DNA of 58,439 nt, from the NCBI RefSeq assembly GCF_000378425.1, contig NZ_KB899834.1, positions 1-58,439 of the forward strand. Direction: 5' to 3'. Made by a program: the position numbers and the translations under genes. Below the pieces are notes generated by a model. That model saw only the letters and a list, made by a program, of their open reading frames with translations. It was not told where the DNA came from and searched no databases. The DNA is from Cohnella laeviribosi DSM 21336 (GTDB lineage: Bacteria; Bacillota; Bacilli; Paenibacillales; Paenibacillaceae). Of the stretch, positions 17,847 through 26,769 are shown in pieces (positions within the stretch are counted from its first letter, which is position 1; each line of letters begins with the position of its first letter).

Positions 17847-17871
17847 GAAATCACCACCTGTTTGATTTTCT

Positions 17872-17900
17872 GTGATTGTTCATCACATCCTTAGCTTATG
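17872..17900 (-). promoter_or_regulatory. Sigma-K-like -10 element and 5' hairpin of yjcZ
   Basis: Minus strand CATAAGCTA (17892-17900) matches the sigma-K -10 pattern CATA-NNN-TA. An AC dinucleotide lies exactly 16 bases upstream (17917-17918), matching the -35. Five bases after the -10 begins the hairpin GTGAT-GAACA-ATCAC (17872-17886), which would be at the very 5' end of the mRNA. The same -10/hairpin spacing recurs at 26770-26798. Confidence 0.7.
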
Positions 17901-17917
17901 AACGGATAATCGTACGG

Positions 17918-17962
17918 TCTGTGCATTCGCACAGATCCCTAAAGATTCCGCGAATGCACAGA
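17918..17962. repeat. 13-bp perfect inverted repeat upstream of yjcZ
   Basis: TCTGTGCATTCGC (17918-17930) and GCGAATGCACAGA (17950-17962) are perfectly complementary with a 19-base spacer. No T tract follows on either strand. It lies between the chemoreceptor 3' end and the yjcZ promoter, touching its -35, so it may terminate leftward transcription from the chemoreceptor or bind a regulator. Confidence 0.6.
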
Positions 17963-18024
17963 AGCGGCATCACGACGCGGCTTTCGGCAGGTTCCCCTTC
18001 GGCTCTCCTTCAGGCGGGCGGAGC

Positions 18025-19746
18025 TTATACTTTGAATTTGCCGACTAACGTTTGCAGTGAATCCGACATTTCCCTCAGCCTTAATGCGGTTTGCAGCATC
18101 TCCTGGCTCGTCGCCGTTTGCTCTTCCGTCATGGCTGCAACTTCTTCGGAGAACGAAGCGGTTTCTTCCGTAATCCTCGCAATTTCGCGGACAGACGTTT
18201 CCACGGCTTTACTGCCGGCAGACATTTGCTCTACAGTCGCAGCAACCTCCACGATTTGGGCGCTGAGGGTATTTACTTCTTCCATGATCGTGCGGAACGA
18301 TTCGCCTGCACTCATCATGGCATCGATGCCGTTCTTTACGTCCGTGCTGCCGTTATCTACTTTTAGGACAAGCCCGTTAATGCCGTCCAGCATCGTTTCA
18401 ATCGTTTCATTAATCTCAGTAGTGGAACGCGCAGATTGGTCAGCAAGCTTGCGGATTTCATCTGCAACGACGGCAAATCCGCGGCCCTGTTCGCCGGCGC
18501 GCGCCGCTTCGATTGCGGCATTCAGGGAAAGAAGATTCGTTTGGTTTGAAATCTCTTGGATATGGCTTACCACGTTCCGGATTTGTTCGGACAAGCGCCC
18601 AAGCTCCGCTGCGGACGTTTGGATCTCGGAGAAGATCGTTTCGATGCGGCCGATTTTATCCGCGTTCTGCCGCATTTCGTTGGCGCTCTGCGTGGCGATG
18701 GATTGCGTACGATGCGCAAGATCGGATACGCCGGTCGCAGTGGAGGCCACTTGCTCCAGTCCCGATACGGTTTCCTGAATAATGGCGGAGATCTCTTGCG
18801 TTTGGGATACTTGATGTTCCGCCCCTTGGGCTACGCGTTGAACCGACTGGGCGATTTGGTCGGACGCCTTGGAACTCTCCTCTGCGCCGTTCTTCAGCAA
18901 ATTTGCGGAACCCCTGAGTTCCTCGGTGCTTGCTTGAATGTCGGCAATCATGCTTTGGAGGCTAGCCAGCAGCAAATTCGTCTGATCGGCCAAATCCTTC
19001 GTTTCATCTTTCGTTTTCACGGAGATTCGCTTTGTTAAATCGCCGCCGGAAGAGGCGATTTCTGCGATGGCGCTGCCTACCTTGCGCACGTTGCGTGCCG
19101 TTAAGGCGCCTGTAAAATAACAAGAAATCGCCGCGACGGCAATCACGAGCACAAGCGATCCGTACAACTGTTTTTGAAGCTGGTCGTTCTTCTTTTCCAA
19201 CGCCGCGACACGTTCCGCGGTCAGCTTTTTTTCCGTTGCGCGGAAATCGGCTAGCTGCTCGCGCAGAGCGTCCATATCCTTTTTCCCCGGATCCTCTTGG
19301 AAGAATTGCTGAATTCCCTTGTTGTCATTCGCGCTCTTCATGGCGATCACGTTCTCGCCGGCGACATGAATCCAGTTTTCGACGTTCTTCTGAATGGCTT
19401 TCAGCTTGTCCTGCTGGCTCGGGTTATCGGCAACAAGCTTAAACAGGGAATCGTAATGTTCCGCCCAGCGCTTTTTCCCGTTATAGTAAGGGTCTAAATA
19501 TTTGGTATCCCCAGTGATGACAAAGCCGCGCTGTCCCGTTTCCATATCGATAAGATCTTTCTCAATGGATTGGGCCAAGCTATGTACTTCCATATCGTGA
19601 TTGACAATAAACTCGGTCTCCTTTTGAAAGGCCGACAGCTGTTTGGTTACGCTAAGGATTTCGAAGACCAAGCAGACGATGACGATTAAAAAACCGATAG
19701 CGATTTTGTTCTGGATGCGGTTAAACCGGATCGATGGGCGTTTCAT
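18025..19746 (-). CDS. Methyl-accepting chemotaxis protein with CHASE3-type sensor
   Basis: 573-residue membrane chemoreceptor. A first membrane segment (about residues 14-34) is followed by a helical extracytoplasmic region with the CHASE3 pattern ([18 protein letters not shown]). A second membrane segment lies near 190-215, then a HAMP linker (about 215-270), and a cytoplasmic signalling domain containing the hairpin tip ([19 protein letters not shown]). It should bind CheA/CheW and control motility. The ATG follows AAGGAG at a somewhat long distance. The ligand cannot be inferred. It is a single gene with no chemotaxis neighbours, as is common for receptors. Confidence 0.93.
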   Translation of the reverse strand: MKRPSIRFNRIQNKIAIGFLIVIVCLVFEILSVTKQLSAFQKETEFIVNHDMEVHSLAQSIEKDLIDMETGQRGFVITGDTKYLDPYYNGKKRWAEHYDSLFKLVADNPSQQDKLKAIQKNVENWIHVAGENVIAMKSANDNKGIQQFFQEDPGKKDMDALREQLADFRATEKKLTAERVAALEKKNDQLQKQLYGSLVLVIAVAAISCYFTGALTARNVRKVGSAIAEIASSGGDLTKRISVKTKDETKDLADQTNLLLASLQSMIADIQASTEELRGSANLLKNGAEESSKASDQIAQSVQRVAQGAEHQVSQTQEISAIIQETVSGLEQVASTATGVSDLAHRTQSIATQSANEMRQNADKIGRIETIFSEIQTSAAELGRLSEQIRNVVSHIQEISNQTNLLSLNAAIEAARAGEQGRGFAVVADEIRKLADQSARSTTEINETIETMLDGINGLVLKVDNGSTDVKNGIDAMMSAGESFRTIMEEVNTLSAQIVEVAATVEQMSAGSKAVETSVREIARITEETASFSEEVAAMTEEQTATSQEMLQTALRLREMSDSLQTLVGKFKV

Positions 19747-20102
19747 TCAGTCTGCACTCCTTGTTGTGTGTGTCTGTTGTATGTACAACTTTGAAAATTT
19801 TAGCCGTAACTGGTGGCCCGTTGAATCGTTTATCCCCCTCGCTTCATTCCAATATATGCCTATTGTAGGGTCAAAGGTCGAAGGATGTAAAGGTGGAACT
19901 GTACGACTTTTCGAGGTTGATTTTCGCGGCGCCGTAGAGGGCGTTCCAGTGGTCCGTACAAGGCGTACGGTTCGAATCCCGACGGCCGCGTTGTTTGGCA
20001 TGAAACCTTCCCCTAAATAGAATCGTCAAGGACAAAGATGGAAGCGGTGTTCCTGCCGATTCGATTGTTTTTGGACCGGCCCCCCCGGCTTATATCATTT
20101 CC
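19747..20102. other. Intergenic region with no recognised gene
   Basis: About 350 bases between the chemoreceptor start and a broken SDR gene. A tRNA-like GGTTCGAATCCC string occurs near 19969-19980, but the flanking bases do not fold into a cloverleaf. A C7 run lies at about 20083-20089. No convincing promoter was found on either strand. Confidence 0.5.
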
Positions 20103-20663
20103 GTGGCGAGGAATTCGGATTCGCTGTGCGCGACCGGGTTAGCCCTTGGGGACGCTGCGATAATGCGACCGCTGCTCGAAGCGACGGCCGAGGATTGGGA
20201 CAACGTCATCAACATCGGCCTTCGAGGCGTGTTTCTGTGCAGTAAACATGTCGCGGCACATATGGTAAAACAGAAGAAGGGCGCGATCTTCAATATTTCA
20301 TCGAACCATGCGCTCGCCACGCTGCCGGATACCGAAATCTACGCCGCGGCCAAGGCGGGCGTCAATGGCATGACGCGCAGCATGGCGCTCAGCCTGGGCA
20401 AAGCGGGCATTCGCGTCAATGCGATCTGTCCGGGATTTACGGATACGCCTCACTATCGGGCGTAGCTGAACAAGGACGGCAATGCCGCCGAGGTGGAGCG
20501 GGAAGTCCGCTTCGTTCATGCGGGAAACCGGATCAGCACGCCGCAGGATATCGGACGGCTGGCGGTTTTCCTTGCATCCGACGGGGCGGAAATGATTACA
20601 GGGGCGGAAATCCTGATCGACGGCGGCATGTCCGCCCGGTTGTACAACTCAAAGGTGTGCTGA
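20103..20663 (+). pseudogene. Short-chain dehydrogenase/reductase, 5'-truncated with internal stop
   Basis: C-terminal two thirds of an SDR oxidoreductase. It shows the NISSNHA serine region, the catalytic YAAAKAGV (Tyr-x-x-x-Lys), then the NAICPGFTDTP loop. A TAG stop at 20463-20465 breaks the frame, after which the same frame continues through AVFLASDGAEMITGAEILIDGG, the normal SDR C-terminus, to TGA at 20661-20663. The N-terminal Rossmann motif (TGxxxGxG) is missing; sequence before about 20115 is unrelated. It therefore cannot make a working enzyme. It probably once belonged with the sugar-acid genes that follow. Confidence 0.85.
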
Positions 20664-20726
20664 ACCGGAGGGAGCCGATCAACCTGCATGACGCGGCTCT
20701 TTCCGGGAAGAAACGGAGGCGTAAGG

Positions 20727-21602
20727 ATGAATCAGCCGGAAGTGTTGATCGATATCAGGGCCGTTCTCGGGGAAGGGCCTTCCTGGGACGAAAAGGAGAG
20801 CGTTCTTTATTTCACCGACATTTTGGAAAAAAGGGTGTACAAATTCAGCCCTGCCGACGGAAGCCTTAACCGCTATGCGTTCCCTCAATATGTGGGCGCC
20901 GTCGTTCCGAGACAGTCCGGAGGGCTGGCGGTGGCCGCGCAGGACGGGATTTACGCGTACGACCCGGATTCGGGGAGCCTAAAGCCGATCGGGCTGCCGG
21001 AGAATCCGGACCCGGATCTTCGGTTTAACGACGGCAAGTGCGATCCGAAGGGCCGGTTTTGGGCGGGGACGACCTCGCTCTCGGACCGCGCGGGGGCCTC
21101 TTTCCTGTACCGTCTGAATGCGGAAGGGCGTCTGGATGTCATGCTGGAAGGCGTCAGCATCTCCAACGGCTTATGCTGGAGCAGGGACGGCACCGTCATG
21201 TATTACATCGATACGCCGACGCGGACGGTTTCCGCCTTCGACTTCGAGATGGAAACCGGCAGCATCCGGAATCGGCGAACGGCAATCGAAATCCCGGAAA
21301 GCGAAGGAGCGCCGGACGGCATGACGATCGACGAGGAAGGAAAGCTGTGGATCGCGCATTGGGGAGGGTTCCAGGTGGCCCGCTGGGATCCGGCAACCGG
21401 CCGGAAGCTCGCGTCCGTCCGGTTGCCCGTCCCCCTTGTGACTTCGTGCGTCTTTGGCGGCAGCGAGCGCAACGAGCTGTTCATCACAACCGCCCGGATC
21501 GGCCTAAGCGAAGACGAGCTGCGCGCGCATCCGCTCTCCGGAGCCGTCTTCCGAGTCGCTGCCGGCGTAAAGGGAGCCGAGACGCATCGCTACTTGGGGT
21601 GA
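20727..21602 (+). CDS. SMP-30/gluconolactonase/LRE-family lactonase
   Basis: 291 residues from the ATG at 20727, behind CGGAGGCGTAAGG. It has the six-bladed propeller signatures: GEGPSWDEKESVLYFTD at the start (metal-ligand Glu), FNDGKCDPKGRFWAGT with the Asn and Asp ligands, and GAPDGMTIDEEGKLWIA near residue 200. Such enzymes hydrolyse sugar lactones, for example glucono-, xylono- or arabinono-lactone, in oxidative sugar pathways. The broken SDR upstream may have been the matching dehydrogenase. An intrinsic terminator follows, separating it from the aldolase operon. Confidence 0.9.
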   Translation: MNQPEVLIDIRAVLGEGPSWDEKESVLYFTDILEKRVYKFSPADGSLNRYAFPQYVGAVVPRQSGGLAVAAQDGIYAYDPDSGSLKPIGLPENPDPDLRFNDGKCDPKGRFWAGTTSLSDRAGASFLYRLNAEGRLDVMLEGVSISNGLCWSRDGTVMYYIDTPTRTVSAFDFEMETGSIRNRRTAIEIPESEGAPDGMTIDEEGKLWIAHWGGFQVARWDPATGRKLASVRLPVPLVTSCVFGGSERNELFITTARIGLSEDELRAHPLSGAVFRVAAGVKGAETHRYLG

Positions 21603-21672
21603 GCGGCGGTTTCCGGGCGCAGCGGGGGCATTTCTCGAAACCGATTTTATGAGCATCGTTATGCAACGTCTT

Positions 21673-21699
21673 GCCGGGTTGTCGGACCCGGCTTTTTTT
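21673..21699 (+). terminator. Terminator after SMP-30 gene
   Basis: GCCGGGT-TGTCGG-ACCCGGC stem followed by seven T. Strong intrinsic terminator. Confidence 0.92.
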
Positions 21700-21750
21700 A
21701 TTGGCGGCAGCGGGGATGGAGGATTATTTGTGAAAAAAACAAATTTCATC

Positions 21751-21779
21751 TCGACATAATGTTCGTTTTATTTTAATAT
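21751..21779 (+). promoter_or_regulatory. Sigma-A promoter of the aldolase operon
   Basis: TCGACA (21751-21756) and TAATAT (21774-21779) separated by 17 bases in a locally AT-rich stretch directly before the aldolase gene. Confidence 0.55.
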
Positions 21780-21797
21780 TATGTTCGAAAATAACAT
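21756..21797. promoter_or_regulatory. GlpR/DeoR-type operator, direct ATGTTCG repeats
   Basis: Two ATGTTCG cores at 21759-21765 and 21781-21787 are exactly 22 bases apart and flanked by A/T (AATGTTCGTTTT and TATGTTCGAAAA). Both closely match the GlpR/DeoR-family half-site WATKTTCGWTAW. One lies inside the promoter spacer, the other just after the -10, a typical repression layout. The DeoR-type gene at 25140-25897 is the natural candidate regulator. Confidence 0.6.
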
Positions 21798-21822
21798 TCT
21801 CGTGAAAAGGAGTTGGCCCGTT

Positions 21823-22665
21823 TTGTCCAGACCGTACCGCTTGAACCGGATGTTTAGCGCGCAAGGAAAATGTTTCGATGTGGCGATCGACCACGGCTTT
21901 TTTAACGAATACACCTTTTTGCAGGGCATCGAGAATATGGAGAAAGCCGTGGCCGCGATCGTGGATGCAGGTCCGGACTGCATTCAGCTTAGCGTCGGTC
22001 AGGCCCGATGGCTGCAATCGATCCCGGGCAAGACGAAGCCGGGGCTTGTGCTTCGCGCCGACGCCGCCAACGTATACGGTGCGGAATTGCCCCGCTATCT
22101 GTTCAGCGAGACGATCGGCCGCACGATCGAGCAAGCGGTAAGGCTCGACGCGGTGGCGGTTTGCGTCAACCTGCTGCTGTTGCCGGGGCAGCCGGAGCTG
22201 CATCATCAGTGCGTGCGCAACATTTCCGCGCTGAAGACGGAAGCGGAGAAATACGGGATGCCGCTCATGGTCGAGCCGCTCGTCATGCTCCCGAACGAAG
22301 CGAAGGGCGGCTATATGGTCGACGGGGACATCCGCAAGATCATGCCGCTCGTCCGCCAGGCCGTGGAGCTCGGCGCGGACGTCATCAAGGCGGACCCGTG
22401 CGACGACGTAACCGAATATCATCGGGTGATCGAGGTCGCGTCCGGCATTCCGGTGCTCGTCAGGGGCGGCGGCCGCGCGTCGGACGAGGAGATCGTCCAT
22501 CGGACGGTCGAGCTGATGAAGCAGGGAGCGTCGGGAATCGTCTACGGCCGCAATATCGTTCAGCATCCCCGCCCGGCGGCGATGACGCGCGCGCTCATGG
22601 CGATCGTTCATGACGGGGCGACGGCGGAACAGGCGCTGGCCGTGCTGAAGGGAGATGCTTTATAA
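21823..22665 (+). CDS. Class I aldolase, DhnA/LacD/LsrF-like
   Basis: 280 residues. The TTG at 21823 is chosen because AAAAGGAG lies about 10 bases upstream; an ATG at 21781 lies in the operator and has no ribosome site. The fold is the class I fructose-bisphosphate-aldolase/LsrF barrel: AIDHGFF supplies Asp23, and ADVIKADP holds the Schiff-base lysine, Lys189. It likely cleaves a keto-sugar phosphate made by the adjacent oxidoreductase and kinase. Substrate specificity cannot be read from the sequence. Its stop codon overlaps the start of the next gene by one base. Confidence 0.85.
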   Translation: MSRPYRLNRMFSAQGKCFDVAIDHGFFNEYTFLQGIENMEKAVAAIVDAGPDCIQLSVGQARWLQSIPGKTKPGLVLRADAANVYGAELPRYLFSETIGRTIEQAVRLDAVAVCVNLLLLPGQPELHHQCVRNISALKTEAEKYGMPLMVEPLVMLPNEAKGGYMVDGDIRKIMPLVRQAVELGADVIKADPCDDVTEYHRVIEVASGIPVLVRGGGRASDEEIVHRTVELMKQGASGIVYGRNIVQHPRPAAMTRALMAIVHDGATAEQALAVLKGDAL

Positions 22666-23822
22666 TGGCGAAAAAGACCATTCGCTTCGGCGTCATCGGC
22701 TGCGGCCTGATGGGCAAGGAATTCGCGAGCGCGGCCGCGCGCTGGTGCCATCTGGAGAACGTCGATTTCGAGCCGCGCATCACCGCGGTTTGCGATGCCA
22801 ATCCGGCGGCGGCGGAATGGTTTGTCCGTCGGGTGCCGACGGTTGAAAACGCTTATTCCGACTACAAGGACCTGCTGGCCGACCCGAATGTCGACGCCGT
22901 GTACTGCGCGGTTCCCCATCATCTTCACGAGCCGATCTACGTCGATATTATCCGGGCGGGCAAGCATCTGCTGGGCGAGAAGCCGTTCGGCATCGACGGG
23001 CGGGCGAACGAAGCGATATTGAAAGCGCTTCAGGAGACGCCGGGCATCGTCGTTCGCGCTTCTTCGGAGTTTCCTTTCTTCCCGGGCGCCCAGCAGATCG
23101 TCCGGTGGGTCGGGGAAAAGCGGTTCGGCAAAATCATCGAGGTGGAAGCGGGATTCTGGCATTCGAGCGACCTCGATCCCGGCAAGCCGATCAACTGGAA
23201 GCGGCGGACGGCGACAAACGGGGAGTACGGCTGCATGGGCGATCTCGGCCTGCACGTGCTGCATTTGCCTTTAAGATTCGGCTGGAAGCCGGCCAGCGTC
23301 CGCGCGCTGCTGTCGAAGATCGTGACGGAGCGGCCCGACGGCCGGGGCGGCAAGGTTCCTTGCGAGACGTGGGACAACGCGATCCTCGCCTGCGAGGCGG
23401 AGTCGGAGGGGGAATCGTTCCCGATGGTCCTGTCCATGAAGCGGATTGCGCCCGGCCACGCCAACACATGGTTTATCCGGATCGCGGGGACGGAATTTTC
23501 GGCGGAATTCTCGACCAAAACCCCGAAGCAGGTCGCCTGCCTGCCGTATCGGCCGGGGGCGGCCCAGGCTTGGCAGATTCAGGACGCGCCTTACAAATCG
23601 GCCTATGAGACCATCACGGGCCCGATTTTCGAATTCGGGTTTTCCGATTCGATTTTGCAGATGTGGGCGGCTTTTTGCGACGAGGTGGCGAACGGTCCCG
23701 ACATGCGGCAGCCCTTCCGCTGCGCCACGCCGGAAGAAGCGGCCGGAAGCCATCGGGTGTTCACCGCCGCGCTGGAATCAAGCCGGACGGGGGAAACCGT
23801 GAAAATCGATTGGGGGAGATGA
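22665..23822 (+). CDS. Gfo/Idh/MocA-family NAD(P)-dependent oxidoreductase
   Basis: 385-residue oxidoreductase. The N-terminal Rossmann segment is RFGVIGCGLMGKEF, followed by the family AVPHHLHEPIYVD stretch and GEKPFG near residue 107 (the conserved catalytic-domain lysine). The C-terminal alpha/beta domain is of normal length. Members oxidise hydroxyls of sugars, inositols or aminosugars. It is flanked by the aldolase (1-base overlap) and a PfkB kinase (4-base overlap), so the three are co-translated in one catabolic route. The substrate is unknown. Confidence 0.9.
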   Translation: MAKKTIRFGVIGCGLMGKEFASAAARWCHLENVDFEPRITAVCDANPAAAEWFVRRVPTVENAYSDYKDLLADPNVDAVYCAVPHHLHEPIYVDIIRAGKHLLGEKPFGIDGRANEAILKALQETPGIVVRASSEFPFFPGAQQIVRWVGEKRFGKIIEVEAGFWHSSDLDPGKPINWKRRTATNGEYGCMGDLGLHVLHLPLRFGWKPASVRALLSKIVTERPDGRGGKVPCETWDNAILACEAESEGESFPMVLSMKRIAPGHANTWFIRIAGTEFSAEFSTKTPKQVACLPYRPGAAQAWQIQDAPYKSAYETITGPIFEFGFSDSILQMWAAFCDEVANGPDMRQPFRCATPEEAAGSHRVFTAALESSRTGETVKIDWGR

Positions 23823-25042
23823 GCTTGAGCAAACAGTCGGCGGAAGCGGTCGTGGCGGGCCATATTTGTCTGGATATCATCCCTCGGATCGAGGCGAAAA
23901 GCGGCGGCATCGGCTCGATTGTCGTTCCCGGCAAGCTGGTGGAGATCGGCCCGGCGCTCGCTTCGACCGGGGGAGCCGTCGCCAACACCGGCATTGCGCT
24001 TCACCGGCTCGGCATTCGGACCAAGCTGATGGGCAAGGTGGGCGGGGACATGTTCGGCCGAACGATCTTGCGCCTGCTCAAGGAGAGCGGCGAGAAGCTG
24101 TCCGAGGGAATGATCGTCTCCCGGGAGGAATTCACCTCCTACAGCGTCGTGATCAATCCGCCGGACACGGACCGCACGATTTTGCATTGTCCCGGCACGA
24201 ACGACACCTTTTCGGCGGACGATGTCCGCACGGAAGACCTGGCGGGAGCGAGACTGTTTCATTTCGGCTATCCTCCGCTGATGAAGCGCATGTATGAGGG
24301 CGGGGGCGAGGAGCTGAAGCGGCTCCTGGACAAAGCCAAAGGCGCAGGGCTGACGGTTACGCTGGATATGGCGAGGCCCGATCCGGACGCGCTGTCCGGG
24401 CAAGCGGACTGGCCCTCCATTCTTCGGAGAACGCTGCCCTTTGTCGACGTTTTTCTTCCCAGCTTCGACGAAATTCTGTTCATGCTCCGGCCGCGGCTGT
24501 TTCGCCGCTTGTCCGAAGAGTGCGGGGGGGCGGACCTGCTGGCGCGGGCGGACGGTCCCTTGCTCTCGTCGCTCGCGGACGAATTGCTCGGCATGGGGAC
24601 GGCCGTCGTCGCGCTCAAGCTTGGCGAGCACGGGTTGTACGTGAAGACCTCTGCCGACCGGGCGCGGCTTCAGGCGATGGGCGCCTGCGCGCCGGACCGG
24701 CGCGTTATTTCCGCCTGGAGCGGACGGGAGCTGCTCGCGCCCTGTTTCCGGGTGAAGGCGGTCGGCACGACCGGCGCGGGCGACTGCACGATTGCCGGCT
24801 TTCTGGCGGGCATGCTCAGGGGACTGCCGCTTGAGGAGACGATGCGGTATGCCGTCGCGGCCGGAGCCTGCAACGTGGAGGCGGCCGACGCGATCAGCGG
24901 CATTCCGCAGTGGCGGGCGCTGACGGAGCGGATGGCGTCCGGCTGGGCGCATCGGGACCCGCTTCTTCCGCTGCCGGGCTGGGCGTACCGGCCCGATTGC
25001 CGGTTGTGGGCGTCGGAACGCGACGCGGCGCGGCAGGGTTGA
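23819..25042 (+). CDS. PfkB-family carbohydrate kinase
   Basis: About 407 residues from the ATG at 23819 that overlaps the previous stop. N-terminal GHICLDIIP, the STGGAVANTGIALHRLG substrate region, and the C-terminal PfkB signature GTTGAGDCTIAGFLAG with the catalytic Asp mark it as a ribokinase-type sugar kinase. It is longer than most (about 310), with an extended middle and C-terminal part after the signature. It should phosphorylate the sugar before aldol cleavage. It could also be a ketohexonate or deoxy-sugar kinase; the sequence does not decide. Confidence 0.88.
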   Translation: MSLSKQSAEAVVAGHICLDIIPRIEAKSGGIGSIVVPGKLVEIGPALASTGGAVANTGIALHRLGIRTKLMGKVGGDMFGRTILRLLKESGEKLSEGMIVSREEFTSYSVVINPPDTDRTILHCPGTNDTFSADDVRTEDLAGARLFHFGYPPLMKRMYEGGGEELKRLLDKAKGAGLTVTLDMARPDPDALSGQADWPSILRRTLPFVDVFLPSFDEILFMLRPRLFRRLSEECGGADLLARADGPLLSSLADELLGMGTAVVALKLGEHGLYVKTSADRARLQAMGACAPDRRVISAWSGRELLAPCFRVKAVGTTGAGDCTIAGFLAGMLRGLPLEETMRYAVAAGACNVEAADAISGIPQWRALTERMASGWAHRDPLLPLPGWAYRPDCRLWASERDAARQG

Positions 25043-25139
25043 TTCGCGGTATCGGGCAGGCGATAATAGAATAAGCGGTCATCGAATCGGATGAAATCAA
25101 GCCATCGGCACCGGAAATCGTCGGGAGGACGCGAAGACC

Positions 25140-25897
25140 ATGGGCGATAAGTTGAATGAGAGGCAGCAACAAATTCTGGAGTGGCTTAACGCGGAGCGCG
25201 AAGTGAAAATTTCCGAGCTGAAGGAAGCGTTCGGCGTCACGGAAATGACGATTCGCCGCGACCTGGAGAAGCTGGAAGCCGCGGGCAACGTCAAGCGGAC
25301 GTTCGGGGGGGGGCCATTCTGGTCGGACGGGATATCGCGCTGGCCGAACGCTACCAGTCGATGTCGGAAGCGAAGGTTCGCATCGGCAAATATGCGGCGG
25401 CGTTGATTCGGCCCGGGGAGTCCGTCTTTCTCGACGCGGGAACGACCACGTTTCAGGTCGCGCGGTATTTGCCCTCCGGCTTTCCGATCACCGTCGTGAC
25501 CAACGCGGTCAATATCGCTTCCGAGCTCATGGGCAAGCAAATCCAGACGATCGTCACCGGCGGTTTGCTCATGGAGGCAACGGGCGCGCTGGCCGGACCG
25601 GTTACCGTGGACATGCTCTCCGGCATGGCGTTCGACCGCGTGTTTCTCGGCGCCACCGGGCTCGATGCAAGGCACGGGTTCAGCAATTCCAACGTTTACG
25701 AAGCCGAAGTCAAAAAGGCGGCGATCCGGCAGGCGGCGGAAGTGAACGTCGTGATGGACGCTTCCAAGTTCGGCGCCCGGGTATTGTTCTCCTATGCGCC
25801 GCTGGACGAAGTGCACCGCCTCGTGACCGACCGGATGCCGGACGAGACGCTGCGGCTTGCCTGCGAGGAAGCGGGCATGCGCATCGAAATCGGGTAA
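25140..25897 (+). pseudogene. DeoR/GlpR-family repressor, frameshifted at a poly-G tract
   Basis: The N-terminal frame (from ATG 25140, behind GGGAGGACG) encodes the DeoR winged helix: NERQQQILEWLN, then EMTIRRDLEKLEAAG. The frame is lost at a run of nine G (25305-25313). The rest of the protein (QSMSEAKVRIGKYAA..., DAGTTTFQVARYL, TNAVNIASELM) continues in another frame to 25897. Seven or ten G would restore one continuous protein of about 250 residues with the usual GGAxLV junction. This may be a sequencing error, a true mutation, or a reversible slippage switch. The likely targets are the ATGTTCG sites at 21756-21797. Confidence 0.85.
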
Positions 25898-25923
25898 CGG
25901 TCCGTTTTGAATCGCGCCCCAGG

Positions 25924-26493
25924 CTAGGGGATCAGTTCCAATTCGCGAAGGCTTCTGATCGACAGGTACGCTTTTCCCTCAGCATATTTGATCTTGATCG
26001 TCTTTCCGTTGGACAGCGAATGAAAGGCGACTCCGGAAGACGTGTCGAGTCTGAACTGCGGCAATTCGACCTTGTTGCCGTTGCCGTACAGCGTCAGCCC
26101 GTTGAACGCGGTACCGCTGTCGGGCTCGCCGACCTCGGCCGTGACGCCGAGCGATTGCGCGTCCTCCAGAGAAACCCAATCCTGCGCGTTCAGTTCTTCC
26201 GAGGCGTCGATGCCTGCGGAAGCTTCTTTTTTGTCCAATGAAATCGTGCCGTCCTTGAAGTCGACGCCGTAGCCGAGCAGCCGGCCGGCTTCGCGCAGCG
26301 GAATATAGGTGGAACCGTTGTAGGTCAAGGGGACGTTGGCCATCGGGACCGTCTTGCCGTCCACTTTCACGACATAGTCGGGCCTAAGCAGAGCGGTAAC
26401 TTTGGCGAATGCGGGCGCGCCGATTGCGGAACCGGCTGAAGCGAGCAGAGCGCCGGCAACGAGGCCGATGACGAGCATGCGCAAATTTTTCAA
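25924..26493 (-). CDS. Stalk-domain (copper amine oxidase N-terminal-like) exported protein
   Basis: 189 residues from a TTG behind GGAAGGAG. It has a signal peptide with a hydrophobic core (LVIGLVAGALLASAGSAIG) and no lipobox. The following region (DYVVKVDGKTVPMANVPL, then STYIPLREAGRLLGY) is the stalk/copper amine oxidase N-terminal domain common in Paenibacillaceae surface proteins. The C-terminal third (ending SIRSLRELELIP) resembles part of a second stalk repeat. It is probably cell-wall associated. No operon partner is apparent. Confidence 0.82.
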   Translation of the reverse strand: MKNLRMLVIGLVAGALLASAGSAIGAPAFAKVTALLRPDYVVKVDGKTVPMANVPLTYNGSTYIPLREAGRLLGYGVDFKDGTISLDKKEASAGIDASEELNAQDWVSLEDAQSLGVTAEVGEPDSGTAFNGLTLYGNGNKVELPQFRLDTSSGVAFHSLSNGKTIKIKYAEGKAYLSIRSLRELELIP

Positions 26494-26562
26494 AATACGT
26501 CAGCTCCTTCCGTCGTTTGTCGTTCATTATAGCATGTCCGGATGGCGCCCGTTGGCCGGATT

Positions 26563-26600
26563 AAAAAAATAAAAGCATCACGCCTTAAAGAGCGCGATGC
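26563..26600 (-). terminator. Distal terminator of the second yjcZ gene
   Basis: Minus strand GCATCGCG/CGTGATGC stem with a 10-base loop, followed by TTTTATTTTTTT. Confidence 0.72.
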
Positions 26601-26604
26601 GGAA

Positions 26605-26628
26605 GAAAAAACGGACCGAGACCGGTCT
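26605..26628 (-). terminator. Proximal terminator of the second yjcZ gene
   Basis: Minus strand GACCG-GTCT-CGGTC then CGTTTTTT, directly at the YjcZ stop. It forms a tandem pair with the hairpin at 26563-26600. Confidence 0.7.
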
Positions 26629-26745
26629 TTAGTATATGCCGAAGCCGGCACGAAGGATGATAACGAGCAGAACAAAGAGGACCAGGACGAACGCCGCTCC
26701 CCCGAAGCCGTGTTTGTGGCCGTATCCTCCAACGGGATAACTCAT
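26629..26745 (-). CDS. YjcZ-family tiny sporulation membrane protein, second copy
   Basis: 38 residues: MSYPVGGYG, then a His/Lys-containing HKHGFGG in place of the Gly-Tyr repeats of the first copy, then the hydrophobic segment AAFVLVLFVLLVIILRAG and an end GFGIY. The membrane part is nearly identical to the copy at 17718-17846, so they are paralogues. The ribosome site is CGGAGGTGATATC. It has a sigma-K-like -10 and the same 5' hairpin as its paralogue. Function unknown. Confidence 0.9.
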   Translation of the reverse strand: MSYPVGGYGHKHGFGGAAFVLVLFVLLVIILRAGFGIY

Positions 26746-26769
26746 GATATCACCTCCGTTTGGATGGTT

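Noticed and set aside
19925..19990. tRNA-like sequence containing GGTTCGAATCCC
   Set aside because: Only the T-loop string fits; the T stem has mismatches and no D or anticodon arm can be folded.
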